A stretch of DNA of 26,747 nt from assembly GCA_946221025.1 (NCBI GenBank), contig CAMIMS010000023.1, forward strand, positions 1 to 26,747. Reading direction: 5' to 3'. The position numbers and the translations under genes were made by a program. Below, in pieces: positions 1-8,247 of the stretch (the first letter of the stretch is position 1; every line of letters begins with the position of its first letter). The stretch is from an uncultured Pseudoclavibacter sp. (GTDB lineage: Bacteria > Actinomycetota > Actinomycetes > Actinomycetales > Microbacteriaceae). The notes beneath the pieces are model-generated. The model was not told the origin of the DNA. It ran no database searches and saw nothing but the letters and a program-made list of their open reading frames with translations.

Positions 1-39
1 GCGGTATTCAGTTGTCGGGGACCGATTCGCGCTCTCGCG

Positions 40-1947
40 CTATTGCGGGTAGCACGCGGTCAGCGGCTGGGGGCTCGTCTTTCCGGCTCGGCGGATCTCG
101 ACGTTGATGCACACTTTGACACCTTCAGGTGAAGGGCCGACAACCGCGATCGGTTCTTTCGTTGTCTGGCCCGGCTGCGAGTTGTCGGAGATGCGCCAGA
201 AGAACGTGTCGCCACTTTGCGGATCGGGGTTTTCCCACCGGAAGGTGATGTACCCGTCCGCGCCGCGAATCGCGACCGGATTCACCGGTGTCTGCGGGTA
301 GCCGGTCGGCCCGACGACGACCGGGCCGGGTCCGCCCGTGGTGGGGCCGGCCGGTGTCGGGTCGGTGGGGCGGAATACCCACCCGAGCACCGCGAGCACA
401 CCGAACAGCACCACGATGATGCCGGAGAGGATGCCGATGAGCAGGTTCCGGTTCTTCGGCTTGGGCGCATCCGCATAGGGGTTTTCCGTGTCGCCGTCAC
501 GCTGTCGCGGATCGCTCGGCACAGAAGCGGTCGATCCCACGCCGCTTCGACCGCGAAGCGCTGCGATCTGCGGATTGTCGGCGGTGTCTTCCGGTATCTG
601 GATGCGGCCGTGGCCCTGACGTTCGAACACCGGGCGCACCGGTTCGCTCGCTCGCTGTTCACGCATGAGCAGCGGCGCCTCAAACTCGGGAATGTTGCCG
701 CCGGGGCTGGGAACCGGCGGCTGCTGCGTGATGTTCGGAGCGTGGGATGCGGTGTTCGCGGCCGCGGGCCCCGAGTGTTGCTCAGGGGAGAACGGCCCCG
801 ACGGCTGAAAGTGGTTCGGCGCCGACTGTGCGGCGTTGATCGAGCGCACGCCGCTCGAGGTGGTCTCATCGGCATCGGCCCCGGGGCCCTGGGCGGCGAT
901 CCGCGCGACGCTGCGGGCCGAGGTGAGCTCCGCATCTCCCGCGCGCCCGCCGCTGTAGCTGCCCTGCGCGTCGATCGTGGCGACGCTTCGCATGCTCGTT
1001 TCATCCGCATCCGGCTCATCGCTTCGCGCGGGCATGGCGACGTTATTCGTCGGCACATCGATGGGGGTCGGCGTGTAGCCCAGTTCCATTTCGATGCGCT
1101 GCAGCGCTCGCGCGAACTCGACCGCCGATTGATAGCGATCATCAGGCCTGACCGACATGGCGCGGTTGAGCACCGCCACGAGCGAACGGGGCACATCCGA
1201 GCGCGTGATCGGCGTGATCTGTCCGCGCTCGATGCGGCCGATCAGGTCGATCGTGCCGTTCGCTCCCCCGCGGATCTCGAAGGGGGTGTGTCCGGCGACG
1301 AGCGTGTAAATCGTCGCGGCGAGCGAGAAGACTTCGCTTCGCACATCCGGGTGCGGGTCGTCGTCGAACATTTCCGGCGGCGACCACGGCACCGACATGC
1401 CGCCACCGGCACCGGAGTCCTGCCCGGCCGCGGCGGCGAGCTCGTCGTCAACGGCCGAGGAGATGCCGAAGTCAGTGAGCGCCGGCCAGCCGTACGCGTT
1501 CGTGAGAATGTTCGCCGGTTTCACGTCGCGGTGCAGAATGCCGACGCTGTGCGCCGTCGCAACGGCGCTGGATACGCGAACGCCGGTTCGGAGCACCTCT
1601 TCGATCGGGATGACCTCGCGCTTGTATCGGTCGTTGAGGCTTCGACCGGATGCGTACTCCATGACGAAGTACGGGCGCCCGTCGTCGGCGACCGCCGCCT
1701 GAAAGATCGTGACGATGTACGGATGCGATGACATTTGCGCCATCAGGTTCGCTTCATCGATGAAGGCCTGACGGCTCGAGTCGCCAAGGGCATCACCGCC
1801 GAGCAGCACCTTCACCGCGACGGGGCGTTTGGGCAGCTGCTGCTCGTACAGGTAGACGTCAGAGAACCCGCCTGATCCAAGCAGTTGCTTGAACTCGAAC
1901 CCGGGCAGGTTCGGGGGCGGCGAAGGTTGGCGACGGGGGGCAGCCAT
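40..1947 (-). CDS. Membrane-anchored serine/threonine protein kinase
   Basis: A eukaryotic-type (Hanks) Ser/Thr kinase of 635 residues that transfers phosphate from ATP to Ser/Thr of partner proteins. Visible landmarks: glycine-rich loop GSGGFSDVY at residues 24-32, ATP-anchoring Lys46 in VAVKV, catalytic loop HRDVKPANIL at 139-148, DFG at 159-161 and an SPPE motif in place of APE. A long Pro/Ser/Gly-rich linker (about 285-500) leads to one membrane segment (about 501-525) and a roughly 110-residue outer domain with a fibronectin-III-like look (TFRWENPD, FFWRISDN); no PASTA repeats are seen. The start ATG is preceded by AGGATGAG, which lies within the end of the upstream FHA gene, 11 bp away, so translation is probably coupled. 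The kinase assignment is certain; the role of the outer domain is not. The FHA protein and PP2C phosphatase upstream are the obvious partners. Confidence 0.95.
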   Translation of the reverse strand: MAAPRRQPSPPPNLPGFEFKQLLGSGGFSDVYLYEQQLPKRPVAVKVLLGGDALGDSSRQAFIDEANLMAQMSSHPYIVTIFQAAVADDGRPYFVMEYASGRSLNDRYKREVIPIEEVLRTGVRVSSAVATAHSVGILHRDVKPANILTNAYGWPALTDFGISSAVDDELAAAAGQDSGAGGGMSVPWSPPEMFDDDPHPDVRSEVFSLAATIYTLVAGHTPFEIRGGANGTIDLIGRIERGQITPITRSDVPRSLVAVLNRAMSVRPDDRYQSAVEFARALQRIEMELGYTPTPIDVPTNNVAMPARSDEPDADETSMRSVATIDAQGSYSGGRAGDAELTSARSVARIAAQGPGADADETTSSGVRSINAAQSAPNHFQPSGPFSPEQHSGPAAANTASHAPNITQQPPVPSPGGNIPEFEAPLLMREQRASEPVRPVFERQGHGRIQIPEDTADNPQIAALRGRSGVGSTASVPSDPRQRDGDTENPYADAPKPKNRNLLIGILSGIIVVLFGVLAVLGWVFRPTDPTPAGPTTGGPGPVVVGPTGYPQTPVNPVAIRGADGYITFRWENPDPQSGDTFFWRISDNSQPGQTTKEPIAVVGPSPEGVKVCINVEIRRAGKTSPQPLTACYPQ

Positions 1948-1958
1948 GAGCGCTCATC

Positions 1959-4900
1959 CTAGGCGGTTTGGATCACGAGGGTGGTGCCGCTGCCGAGGTC
2001 GACAACGGTGCCGGGCAGCACGGCGGTGGGTTCACCCGCCCGGAGGCGCTGGGGGCTTCTTCCGGGCATGACGATGTCGGTGCCGTTGCGCGAGTGCAGA
2101 TCGGTCACGACCAGCGAGCCGCCTTCGAGCGAGAAGCGCACGTGGTTGCGCGAAATATCGCTCGAACCGGTGATCTCAATGAGGCGAGCGGGCGCGGTGG
2201 CAAGGCTCGGCGGGAGGCCCGCGAGCACGCCGTTCTGGGTCGGGTTCGGGGCACGTCCGACGATGATCACACCGTCCAGCGGCATGCGGCTGCCATTGGA
2301 TGCGATGACCTGGTAGTTCTCGGGGTCAGACACCTCGGCCGCGGGCTGCGAAGCCGGTGCGGGCGCCTGCTGCGGGCCGGGCTCGGGCTGAACGTGCCCG
2401 GGCGCCGGGTACTGCGGGGTCCCGTACCCGCCAGCCTGCCCGGTGGGGTTCGGTTGCTGCGCGGCGTGCGGAGCCTGCGGCTGCGCTGGGGGCGCGGCCG
2501 CGTGGCGCGCGGCATAGCCCGGTGCGCTCTGCGGATGTGCCGCGTTCGCGCCCTGGACGGATCCGCCCGAGTGCGGTGCCCCGCCCGATTCGTATCGAGC
2601 TGCCTGCAGCTGACGGATGACCGAACTCTGCACGGTGTGACCGTCGTGGTCTCCCTCGCCCTGGTCGACCATCTGTGCGGTTCGTGCGGCAGCGCGTTCG
2701 CGCAGTGCCCGGATGCGGCTGGTGTGAACGGTCTGGCCGTCGTGGTCGTCAAGACCGCTGGGCTGCTGGTTTTGCCCCGGACGGGCCTGTTGCTGTGCGC
2801 TCACATCGACCGGTTGCACATCGGCGATGGAACCGGTGACCCGCTGGTCGAGCGCTGTCTCGTGGTCGACACCGGCAACGGCCTCGTTCGCGGCCGCCTG
2901 CGAGGCCATATTGGCGTTCGCCTGGGCAGGTGGCGGCGTCTGCTGCGGCGCGGTGCCCGAAGGGCTGTTCGCGGTGGATGCTGCAGCCAGCGTCTGTTCC
3001 GGTGCGGGGCTACTCGCCCCGGCCCCGTTCGGCGCTTGCTGCTGATCGTTCGGGGTCGCAGCCTGTTTCGGTGCCTGGCCCGACGCCGCATCTTTGTCAC
3101 GGCTGACCTGGTTCATCGTGACCGTGCTCGCGAACAGGAAGTCGTAGGGAGCGATCTCGTCGTTCTCGCCCTCATCCGATGATTCCTCCCCGCTGTCCGT
3201 CGGTGCGTCGGGGATCGCGTACTGGAAGCGCGGACCGCTCGCCTCATCGGCTGCGGGCTGCCCGGTCGCGTCGGCGGTTCCCGCGGCGGTGGCTTCGGTC
3301 TGGGTGCCCGCCGGAGGCTGCTGCTGTCCGGGCTGGGCCGCAGGGGCTCCCTGTCCCGGCTGCGGTTGACCGGCCGGCTGCGGCGCCTGCGCCGCGGGTT
3401 GACCGGCCGCGGCGGGTGCGGGGGCAGCGCCGGGCGCGGCCGGCGCCTCGGCGTCGCCCTGGGCGGCCTGGGCCTGTTGCATGGCGCGAGCGCGACGCGC
3501 GGCACGGCGTTCGGCAAAGCGCGCTCGTCGACTCTCGCGGCTGTCGGCGGCCGATGCATCGCCCGAATCCGCCGATGCCGCGGCGGCTGGGGCTGCGGCA
3601 GCGGCATTGCCGGCAGGGGCCTGCGTCGCCTGTCCATCAGCGGCGGGTGCGGCCTCAGTCGATTCGGCGGCCCCGGATGCCCCTGCCCCTTGCGCGCGAG
3701 CGGCGAACCGCGCTGCCCGTTCGGCTTCCTTCTTTTTGCGCTCAGCCCGACGCTTGTCTCGCTCAGCCCGCGCTTCGTCGTCGAGGGGCTTGGGCGCGGC
3801 CGACCGCGTACCCGGGCGGTAGGCACCGGGACCGGTGATGAATTCCTGGAATTTCTTCTCGCGCTCCGCAGCGACTTCAGCGCGTCGCTTCGAGGTTTCT
3901 TCCTTCTGCTTTTCGCGCTCGGCGGCCTGCTGCGCCTGGCGTTCCTTCTGCTTGCGCTGCTGCTCTTCGCGCTCTTTCTCGCGCTCGGCCTTGCGGCGTT
4001 CGCGGTCACGCTCGCGAATCTTCGCGCGTGCCTGCATCAATTCGAGCGGCACGTTGCGAAGGCCAGGAGGGCGCCCCTCGTAGTGCGCGTCCGGATCGAG
4101 GCCTGCCTCTTTGAAGAGTTCTTCGGTGGTCGGGATGGGGCGTTTGCCCTGAATCATCTCGAGGATGTCGGGTGCGACGCCCTCGATGCCCTCGACGTCA
4201 ATCTCTTCGGCTTTGTCCTCGGACTTGTCGCCGTCGGACTTCTTCTCGTCGTCAGACTTCTTCTCGTCGTCAGACTTCTCGCCCGCGGATGTGTCGTCGT
4301 CGGACTTCTTGGCATCGCCATCAGACTCCTGGGCGTCACCATCCGCCTTCTCGTCGGACTTTTCATCATCCTTGGCGGCTGCGTCCTCGGGGTTCGATGC
4401 CTCTTCACCGCCGGACTTCTCGTCGTCCTTGGCATTCTCATCGCTGCCGTCGGACGCTTCTCCGTCACGCTTCTCGGCCACGGGCGCTTCGTTGTCAGAC
4501 GTGTCGTCATCGGACTGGGCAGCGTCGCCTTCTGCGTTCTCGCTCCCCGCCCCGTTCTGCTCGTCAGACTTCTCCTCCACCGACTCGTCCTGGTCAGCAG
4601 ACGCCTTCTCGTCCTGCGACGTCTTCACGTCATCCGAGCGCTCGTCGTCGCCGGAGCGCTCGTCGTCGCCGGAGCGCTCGTCGTCCGACGTCCCGTCCTC
4701 CGCCGGCTTCTCAGCGCCACCGTCCGAAGGCGCTGCATTCGCGCGTTCGTCGCCGACCGAGGCCTCATCGTCGGACTGTCGCTCATCCTGAGATGTCTCG
4801 CTGCTCGGCTCACCAGCCGCAGCGGTCGCCTTTGCATCGGCGGTCTCGGAAACCGGGCGCACCGATTCGCCGGGTTCCACGCGCAACCACTCGGCCGACT

Positions 4901-5261
4901 CGTCGGCGCCGGAGGCATCCCACGAGAACTCAACCCCATCCGAAGTCATCTTCCGCTCGGCCCAGGTCAGCAGGCCATCGCACGACCAGGTCTGTTCGCC
5001 GGGGCCGGTGCGAAGCGAGAACGCGCCGCGAGCAACGACCCGGCCCGCACCTTTCACGCGCTCAATCGCGACGAAGCTCGGCACACGACTAAAGCCTCGA
5101 CTGCTCAGCACATCGAGCGCATCCGCGAGGCTCTCTTCGCATGCCTTGCGAACACGGTCGATGAGCCGAGGTGCCGCGTCCCCGTCAACAATGAGCAGCA
5201 GGTCGTCGGTCTCGAACCGAAGCCACTGCTCCTTGCCCAGCGACACCGTCGAGTCGATCAT
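1959..5261 (-). CDS. Very large FHA-domain protein with acidic repeats
   Basis: An 1100-residue protein whose only recognisable domain is a C-terminal forkhead-associated (FHA) phosphothreonine-binding domain (about 995-1100), with VIIVGRAPN, SDISRNHVRFS and LHSRNGTDI carrying the conserved G-R, S-x-x-H and N-G residues. Ahead of it, in order: a compact N-terminal region (about 1-135), a Ser/Asp/Glu/Lys-rich acidic stretch with short repeats such as SGDDER and KSDDEK (about 140-360), a Lys/Arg/Glu-rich probable coiled coil (about 400-560), and a long Ala/Pro/Gln-rich disordered stretch. There is no signal peptide or membrane segment, so it should be cytoplasmic. Its ATG overlaps the phosphatase stop by 4 bp (ATGA). 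I infer a scaffold or reader of the neighbouring kinase, with many Ser/Thr that could be its substrates. The size is unusual, since FHA proteins in such operons are commonly only a few hundred residues. Confidence 0.9.
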   Translation of the reverse strand: MIDSTVSLGKEQWLRFETDDLLLIVDGDAAPRLIDRVRKACEESLADALDVLSSRGFSRVPSFVAIERVKGAGRVVARGAFSLRTGPGEQTWSCDGLLTWAERKMTSDGVEFSWDASGADESAEWLRVEPGESVRPVSETADAKATAAAGEPSSETSQDERQSDDEASVGDERANAAPSDGGAEKPAEDGTSDDERSGDDERSGDDERSDDVKTSQDEKASADQDESVEEKSDEQNGAGSENAEGDAAQSDDDTSDNEAPVAEKRDGEASDGSDENAKDDEKSGGEEASNPEDAAAKDDEKSDEKADGDAQESDGDAKKSDDDTSAGEKSDDEKKSDDEKKSDGDKSEDKAEEIDVEGIEGVAPDILEMIQGKRPIPTTEELFKEAGLDPDAHYEGRPPGLRNVPLELMQARAKIRERDRERRKAEREKEREEQQRKQKERQAQQAAEREKQKEETSKRRAEVAAEREKKFQEFITGPGAYRPGTRSAAPKPLDDEARAERDKRRAERKKKEAERAARFAARAQGAGASGAAESTEAAPAADGQATQAPAGNAAAAAPAAAASADSGDASAADSRESRRARFAERRAARRARAMQQAQAAQGDAEAPAAPGAAPAPAAAGQPAAQAPQPAGQPQPGQGAPAAQPGQQQPPAGTQTEATAAGTADATGQPAADEASGPRFQYAIPDAPTDSGEESSDEGENDEIAPYDFLFASTVTMNQVSRDKDAASGQAPKQAATPNDQQQAPNGAGASSPAPEQTLAAASTANSPSGTAPQQTPPPAQANANMASQAAANEAVAGVDHETALDQRVTGSIADVQPVDVSAQQQARPGQNQQPSGLDDHDGQTVHTSRIRALRERAAARTAQMVDQGEGDHDGHTVQSSVIRQLQAARYESGGAPHSGGSVQGANAAHPQSAPGYAARHAAAPPAQPQAPHAAQQPNPTGQAGGYGTPQYPAPGHVQPEPGPQQAPAPASQPAAEVSDPENYQVIASNGSRMPLDGVIIVGRAPNPTQNGVLAGLPPSLATAPARLIEITGSSDISRNHVRFSLEGGSLVVTDLHSRNGTDIVMPGRSPQRLRAGEPTAVLPGTVVDLGSGTTLVIQTA
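4636..4685 (-). repeat. 18-bp in-frame tandem repeat inside the FHA gene
   Basis: Two exact copies of an 18-bp unit beginning GAGCGCTCGTCG on the plus strand (4636-4653, 4654-4671), then a third copy that matches for its first 14 bases. They encode the repeated SGDDER hexapeptide. A second pair of 18-bp units lies near 4240-4275 and encodes the SDDEKK repeat. Exact nucleotide identity points to recent slippage or unequal exchange, and copy number may differ between strains without breaking the frame. Confidence 0.75.
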
Positions 5262-6181
5262 TCCGTGATCCTCGGCGTGGTGTCTTCCTGATCGGCGCTC
5301 AGTCCCATTTCAGGCGAGTGGGCGCGGGTTGACGCGGGGCGAGGCTGCGTGTCCTCATCTGCGGTCGAGGCATACGAGCGGGTGATCGTCGAATCGACCA
5401 CCACGACCGTCACGTTGTCACGGCCACCCGCTCGGACAGCCTCATCGACGAGGGTCTGCGCGAGGGTCTCGGTCGGGTTCTCGTCGGCGCTGTAGGCGAG
5501 CATGATGTCGGCGATCTGCTCATCCGAGAGTTCCTTCGTGAGACCGTCGGAGCACATCACGAACACCTGGTGGCCGCGCGTGGGCATGAGCCAAATATCG
5601 GTCTCCACGTGCCGCTCCGATCCAACGGCGCGCGTGATGACATTGCGGTCGGGGTGGATGAGCGCATCGGCCGGGGTGATGAGCCCCATCGAGACCATTT
5701 CCTGCACGGCGGAATGGTCGATCGTCACCTGGATGAGCGAGCGCCCGTTCCAGCCGTACACGCGCGAGTCACCGATGTTGAAGATCATCCAGTGCAGCTC
5801 ATCGCCATCGGGCGTGATCTCGTCAACGTCGACGAGTCCGATGCCCGAAAGGGTGGTACCGGCGACCGCCCCGGGGCCGTCCTGTTCGGTGATCAGGCGC
5901 TGAATCGATTCGTTCGACTCATCGATGAGCCCGAGGATCTCCTCCGGACGCATCGGGGCATCGGCGTCGATGTGCTCGTCGAACGTGGCGGCCACCGTTT
6001 GGCTCGCGCGGTCGCCGTAGGCGTGGCCGCCCATCCCGTCGGCAACGAAGAACACCGGCGACTTCGCGAAGTACGAATCCTCATTGACCTGACGAACGCG
6101 GCCGACGTTCGTGGCAGCGCAGACGCGAACGGTCAGCGTGCCGAAGGCTCGTTCATACGTCGTTGAAAACTCAGTTTGCAC
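5258..6181 (-). CDS. PP2C-family serine/threonine phosphatase
   Basis: A metal-dependent PP2C phosphatase, the expected eraser for the kinase downstream. Seen: VGRVRQVNEDSY (first metal-binding motif), FFVADGMGGHAYGDRAS (second), VAGTTLSGIG, FNIGDSRVYGWNG with ITIDHS-like VTIDHSAVQ following, MCSDGLTKELSD and RDNVTVVVVD (last metal-binding Asp). I chose the GTG at 6181 (307 residues) because AAAGGTGA stands about 7-10 bases upstream; in-frame ATGs at 6235 and 6250 have no visible ribosome site and would only add residues unlike the family N-terminus. No membrane segment is seen, so it should be cytoplasmic. Its stop overlaps the start of the FHA gene (ATGA), and it begins close after the GNAT gene, so all four genes may be one transcript. 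Confidence 0.93.
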   Translation of the reverse strand: MQTEFSTTYERAFGTLTVRVCAATNVGRVRQVNEDSYFAKSPVFFVADGMGGHAYGDRASQTVAATFDEHIDADAPMRPEEILGLIDESNESIQRLITEQDGPGAVAGTTLSGIGLVDVDEITPDGDELHWMIFNIGDSRVYGWNGRSLIQVTIDHSAVQEMVSMGLITPADALIHPDRNVITRAVGSERHVETDIWLMPTRGHQVFVMCSDGLTKELSDEQIADIMLAYSADENPTETLAQTLVDEAVRAGGRDNVTVVVVDSTITRSYASTADEDTQPRPASTRAHSPEMGLSADQEDTTPRITE

Positions 6182-6273
6182 GGACGAGTCACCTTTGCAG
6201 CGTGGTTTGGGGGCCAGCCGCTCATCGTAGGGCATGGCCGTTTCGAACATTGGGGTTCGGGAGCGCCCGAATC

Positions 6274-6798
6274 TTAGCGACGGGGCTTCTCGAGCGCGAC
6301 GACGCCCTCGCGCTTCTCGGTTCCGCAGGCGAGCTTGATGGCGGCCGGTAGCTCGGCCGGCTCGTACCCGGCGCGGGCGTAAAGCTCGTCATTGCCAGGG
6401 ATGTTCGCCGCGGTCACGACGATGAAGCGAATGGTGTCGCGGGGTGCCTCCTGCTCCATCACGTCGAGCAGTTCGTCGGCAACGCACGAATCGGTGATGT
6501 CGGGCGCGGTCATGAGCCCCGTGATGAGCCAGGCGTCGCCGCTTCGGCGGGCGCGGGCGGTCGCGACGATGCGCGAACCGCTGCGAACCACGACCGTGCG
6601 CCAGTCGAGGACCCACGCGCGCACATCGCGGGTGGTTTGGCGAAGGGGTGCCGGGGTCACGGTTCCGCTCGCGAGCGCCTGCTTCGCCCACCACGCGTGC
6701 TGCAGGGTGAGCAGCTCTCCGGCGTCGTGCGTAATGGCGCGACGAATGGTCGCAGCGGGAATGGCGCGGCGAAGCGCGGGGCTGAGGATGAGCGGCAT
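6274..6798 (-). CDS. GNAT-family N-acetyltransferase
   Basis: A 174-residue protein with the layout of a GNAT acyl-CoA-dependent acetyltransferase: strand pair WRTVVVRSGSRIVATARAR then DAWLITGLMTAPDIT, and a C-terminal ELYARAGYEPAE resembling the usual Y-x-x-x-GF motif near the active site. The acetyl-CoA loop is poorly conserved (no clean Q/R-x-x-G-x-G/A), so substrate and even activity are open. There is no Shine-Dalgarno, but TAACGT sits exactly 6 bases before the ATG, which fits a leaderless transcript. It ends 23 bp before the longest possible start of the phosphatase gene and probably shares its transcript. Family fairly sure, substrate unknown. Confidence 0.8.
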   Translation of the reverse strand: MPLILSPALRRAIPAATIRRAITHDAGELLTLQHAWWAKQALASGTVTPAPLRQTTRDVRAWVLDWRTVVVRSGSRIVATARARRSGDAWLITGLMTAPDITDSCVADELLDVMEQEAPRDTIRFIVVTAANIPGNDELYARAGYEPAELPAAIKLACGTEKREGVVALEKPRR

Positions 6799-6804
6799 GC
6801 CTTC

Positions 6805-6810
6805 ACGTTA
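6805..6810 (-). promoter_or_regulatory. Probable -10 element of a leaderless promoter (GNAT operon)
   Basis: On the minus strand TAACGT is followed by six bases and then the ATG at 6798. The hexamer keeps the T1, A2 and T6 of TATAAT, and the spacing would put transcription start at the A of ATG. No clear -35 hexamer is seen. Confidence 0.4.
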
Positions 6811-6874
6811 GTGCGCCCCGCCGACAGCGCGCGCACCGCATTCACGGCTTTGGACAAGGTTGCGCGAAATGACG

Positions 6875-6900
6875 AACGCCCCCTCCGAAGAGGGGGCGTT
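6875..6900 (-). terminator. Strong UUCG hairpin behind tRNA-Glu
   Basis: A perfect 11-bp stem (AACGCCCCCTC with its complement) closed by a 4-base loop. Read on the minus strand the loop is C(UUCG)G, the extra-stable tetraloop, so the hairpin is built for the leftward transcript. It starts 6 bases after the tRNA 3' end. The U-tract is poor, so it may serve 3' processing as well as termination. Confidence 0.75.
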
Positions 6901-6906
6901 TCTCGG

Positions 6907-6979
6907 TGACCCCAGCGGGATTTGAACCCGCGCTACCGCCGTGAGAGGGCGGCGTCCTAGGCCGCTAAACGATGGGGCC
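6907..6979 (-). tRNA. tRNA-Glu (anticodon CUC)
   Basis: 73 nt including the discriminator A. The 7-bp acceptor stem pairs GGCCCCA with TGGGGTC (one G-U), the T arm reads GCGGG-TTCAAAT-CCCGC, and the anticodon stem CCGCC/GGCGG holds the loop CTCTCAC, giving CUC. CCA is not encoded (CCG follows). Its aminoacyl-tRNA synthetase gene lies about 17 kb away in this window. Confidence 0.96.
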
Positions 6980-7083
6980 GAGCCTTGTGCGCCGAACCGA
7001 TTCGCATGAATCCGTTTTGCGGCAACCCGAACAGCATGCCACACGCGATACCAGCGGTCAAACCCCGAACGTCGCAGTGGGCG

Positions 7084-8247
7084 CTAGCGCGTGGCCTCGT
7101 ACAGGCGCGCGCGACCGCGGATTCCGGCGAATCGGAACGGCCCCGAGGTCATGCGAGGCGTCTCAACATCCTCGGCGCTGGAGGCGATGGCCTCGTGAAT
7201 GCCCGCGTATCCGTCGACGCTGAGGCGCTTGCGCGCATCCAGCGCCGCTTGAATCCGCTTCGCCGCCGGAGCCGTGGCGTCGCGGTAGCCCGGCTGCACA
7301 ATGCCGGTGAAGAACTCGGCGACCGAACCCGAGCCGTAGCTGAGCATCCCCATCCGCTTGCCCGACAGGTCGGCGTCGTCGAAGTGCAGGAGGGATGCGA
7401 CCGCTGAATAGAGGGATGCGGTGTACGAGTTGCCCATGCGCCGGTTGTAGGTCGACCCGATGCGCAGCTGGTCTTCGTCGAGCTCAGTGCCGGTGTGCTC
7501 GGCAAGCCGACGAAGGGCCTTGGTGGCCATGCGCGTGAACGGCTGATGGAAGGCGAGCCGATCGATCTCATCGATTGCCGGGCCACCCTGTGCCTGCAGG
7601 TCATCCCAGGCGCCCGTCATCGCATCCAGGTAGGCGGAGATCGAGAGCTTGCCCTCGACGACAGCCGTAGTCGAGTCGTTCGGGCGCCAGAAGTCGTTGA
7701 TCTCGCTCGTGAACACGCCCGTCGCAGGTTCGAGTTCGATGAGGGCCGGGTCGGCCGAGACGAGCATGGCGACGGCGCCCGCGCCCTGCGTGGGCTCGCC
7801 CGAGGATTCGAGGTCGTAGCGGGCGACATCGCTCGCGATCACGAGCACCCGTTCCTTCGGGGAGCGAGCCACAATTCCGGCGGCCGCCTGAAGCCCCGCC
7901 GTCGCCGAATAGCAGGCCTGCTTCAGTTCGACCGCGCGCACCTGCTGCGGAAGCCCGAGCAGCTCGTGCACGAACACGCCCGCGGACTTCGACTGGTCGA
8001 CGCCCGACTCGGTCGCGAAGAACAGGGTGCGAATGCCCTCGGTGCCGTGACGCTCGATGATCGGCAGCGCCGCCGAGGCGCCGAGGGTGACGGCATCTTC
8101 GTCGGGTGCCGGGACGCTCATTTCATCCTGACCGAGACCGATGCGGAACTTGTCGGCCTCGACGTGACGCGCATCCGCGAGATCGCCCAGCTGCAGCACG
8201 TGATGGGCCGTCGCGACCTCGAGATCGTGAATGCCGATCTTCGTCAT
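7084..8247 (-). CDS. mvaS: Hydroxymethylglutaryl-CoA synthase
   Basis: Condenses acetyl-CoA with acetoacetyl-CoA to HMG-CoA, the first committed step of the mevalonate route. The 387 residues match the bacterial enzyme length. The thiolase-fold catalytic triad is visible at the family positions: Glu80 in FFATESGVD, Cys112 in ELKQACYSATAG and His234 in AFHQPFTRM; GSGSVAEFFTG near the C-terminus is also typical. The ATG overlaps the HMG-CoA reductase stop (ATGA, 8244-8247), so the last two genes of the operon are translationally coupled. It is the final gene; about 100 bases without an obvious terminator separate it from tRNA-Glu. The cytosolic location follows from the absence of signal or membrane segments. 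Confidence 0.97.
   Translation of the reverse strand: MTKIGIHDLEVATAHHVLQLGDLADARHVEADKFRIGLGQDEMSVPAPDEDAVTLGASAALPIIERHGTEGIRTLFFATESGVDQSKSAGVFVHELLGLPQQVRAVELKQACYSATAGLQAAAGIVARSPKERVLVIASDVARYDLESSGEPTQGAGAVAMLVSADPALIELEPATGVFTSEINDFWRPNDSTTAVVEGKLSISAYLDAMTGAWDDLQAQGGPAIDEIDRLAFHQPFTRMATKALRRLAEHTGTELDEDQLRIGSTYNRRMGNSYTASLYSAVASLLHFDDADLSGKRMGMLSYGSGSVAEFFTGIVQPGYRDATAPAAKRIQAALDARKRLSVDGYAGIHEAIASSAEDVETPRMTSGPFRFAGIRGRARLYEATR

Noticed and set aside
217..1731. Long open frame on the plus strand opposite the kinase gene
   Set aside because: Arg-rich GC-skewed shadow of a clear kinase reading frame; no domain and no plausible start signal.
3366..5291. 641-codon plus-strand frame and a Ser/Asp-rich frame (4165-4791) opposite the FHA gene
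   Set aside because: Both are mirror images of the repetitive acidic codons; the opposite strand encodes a protein with a real FHA domain and ATGA coupling.
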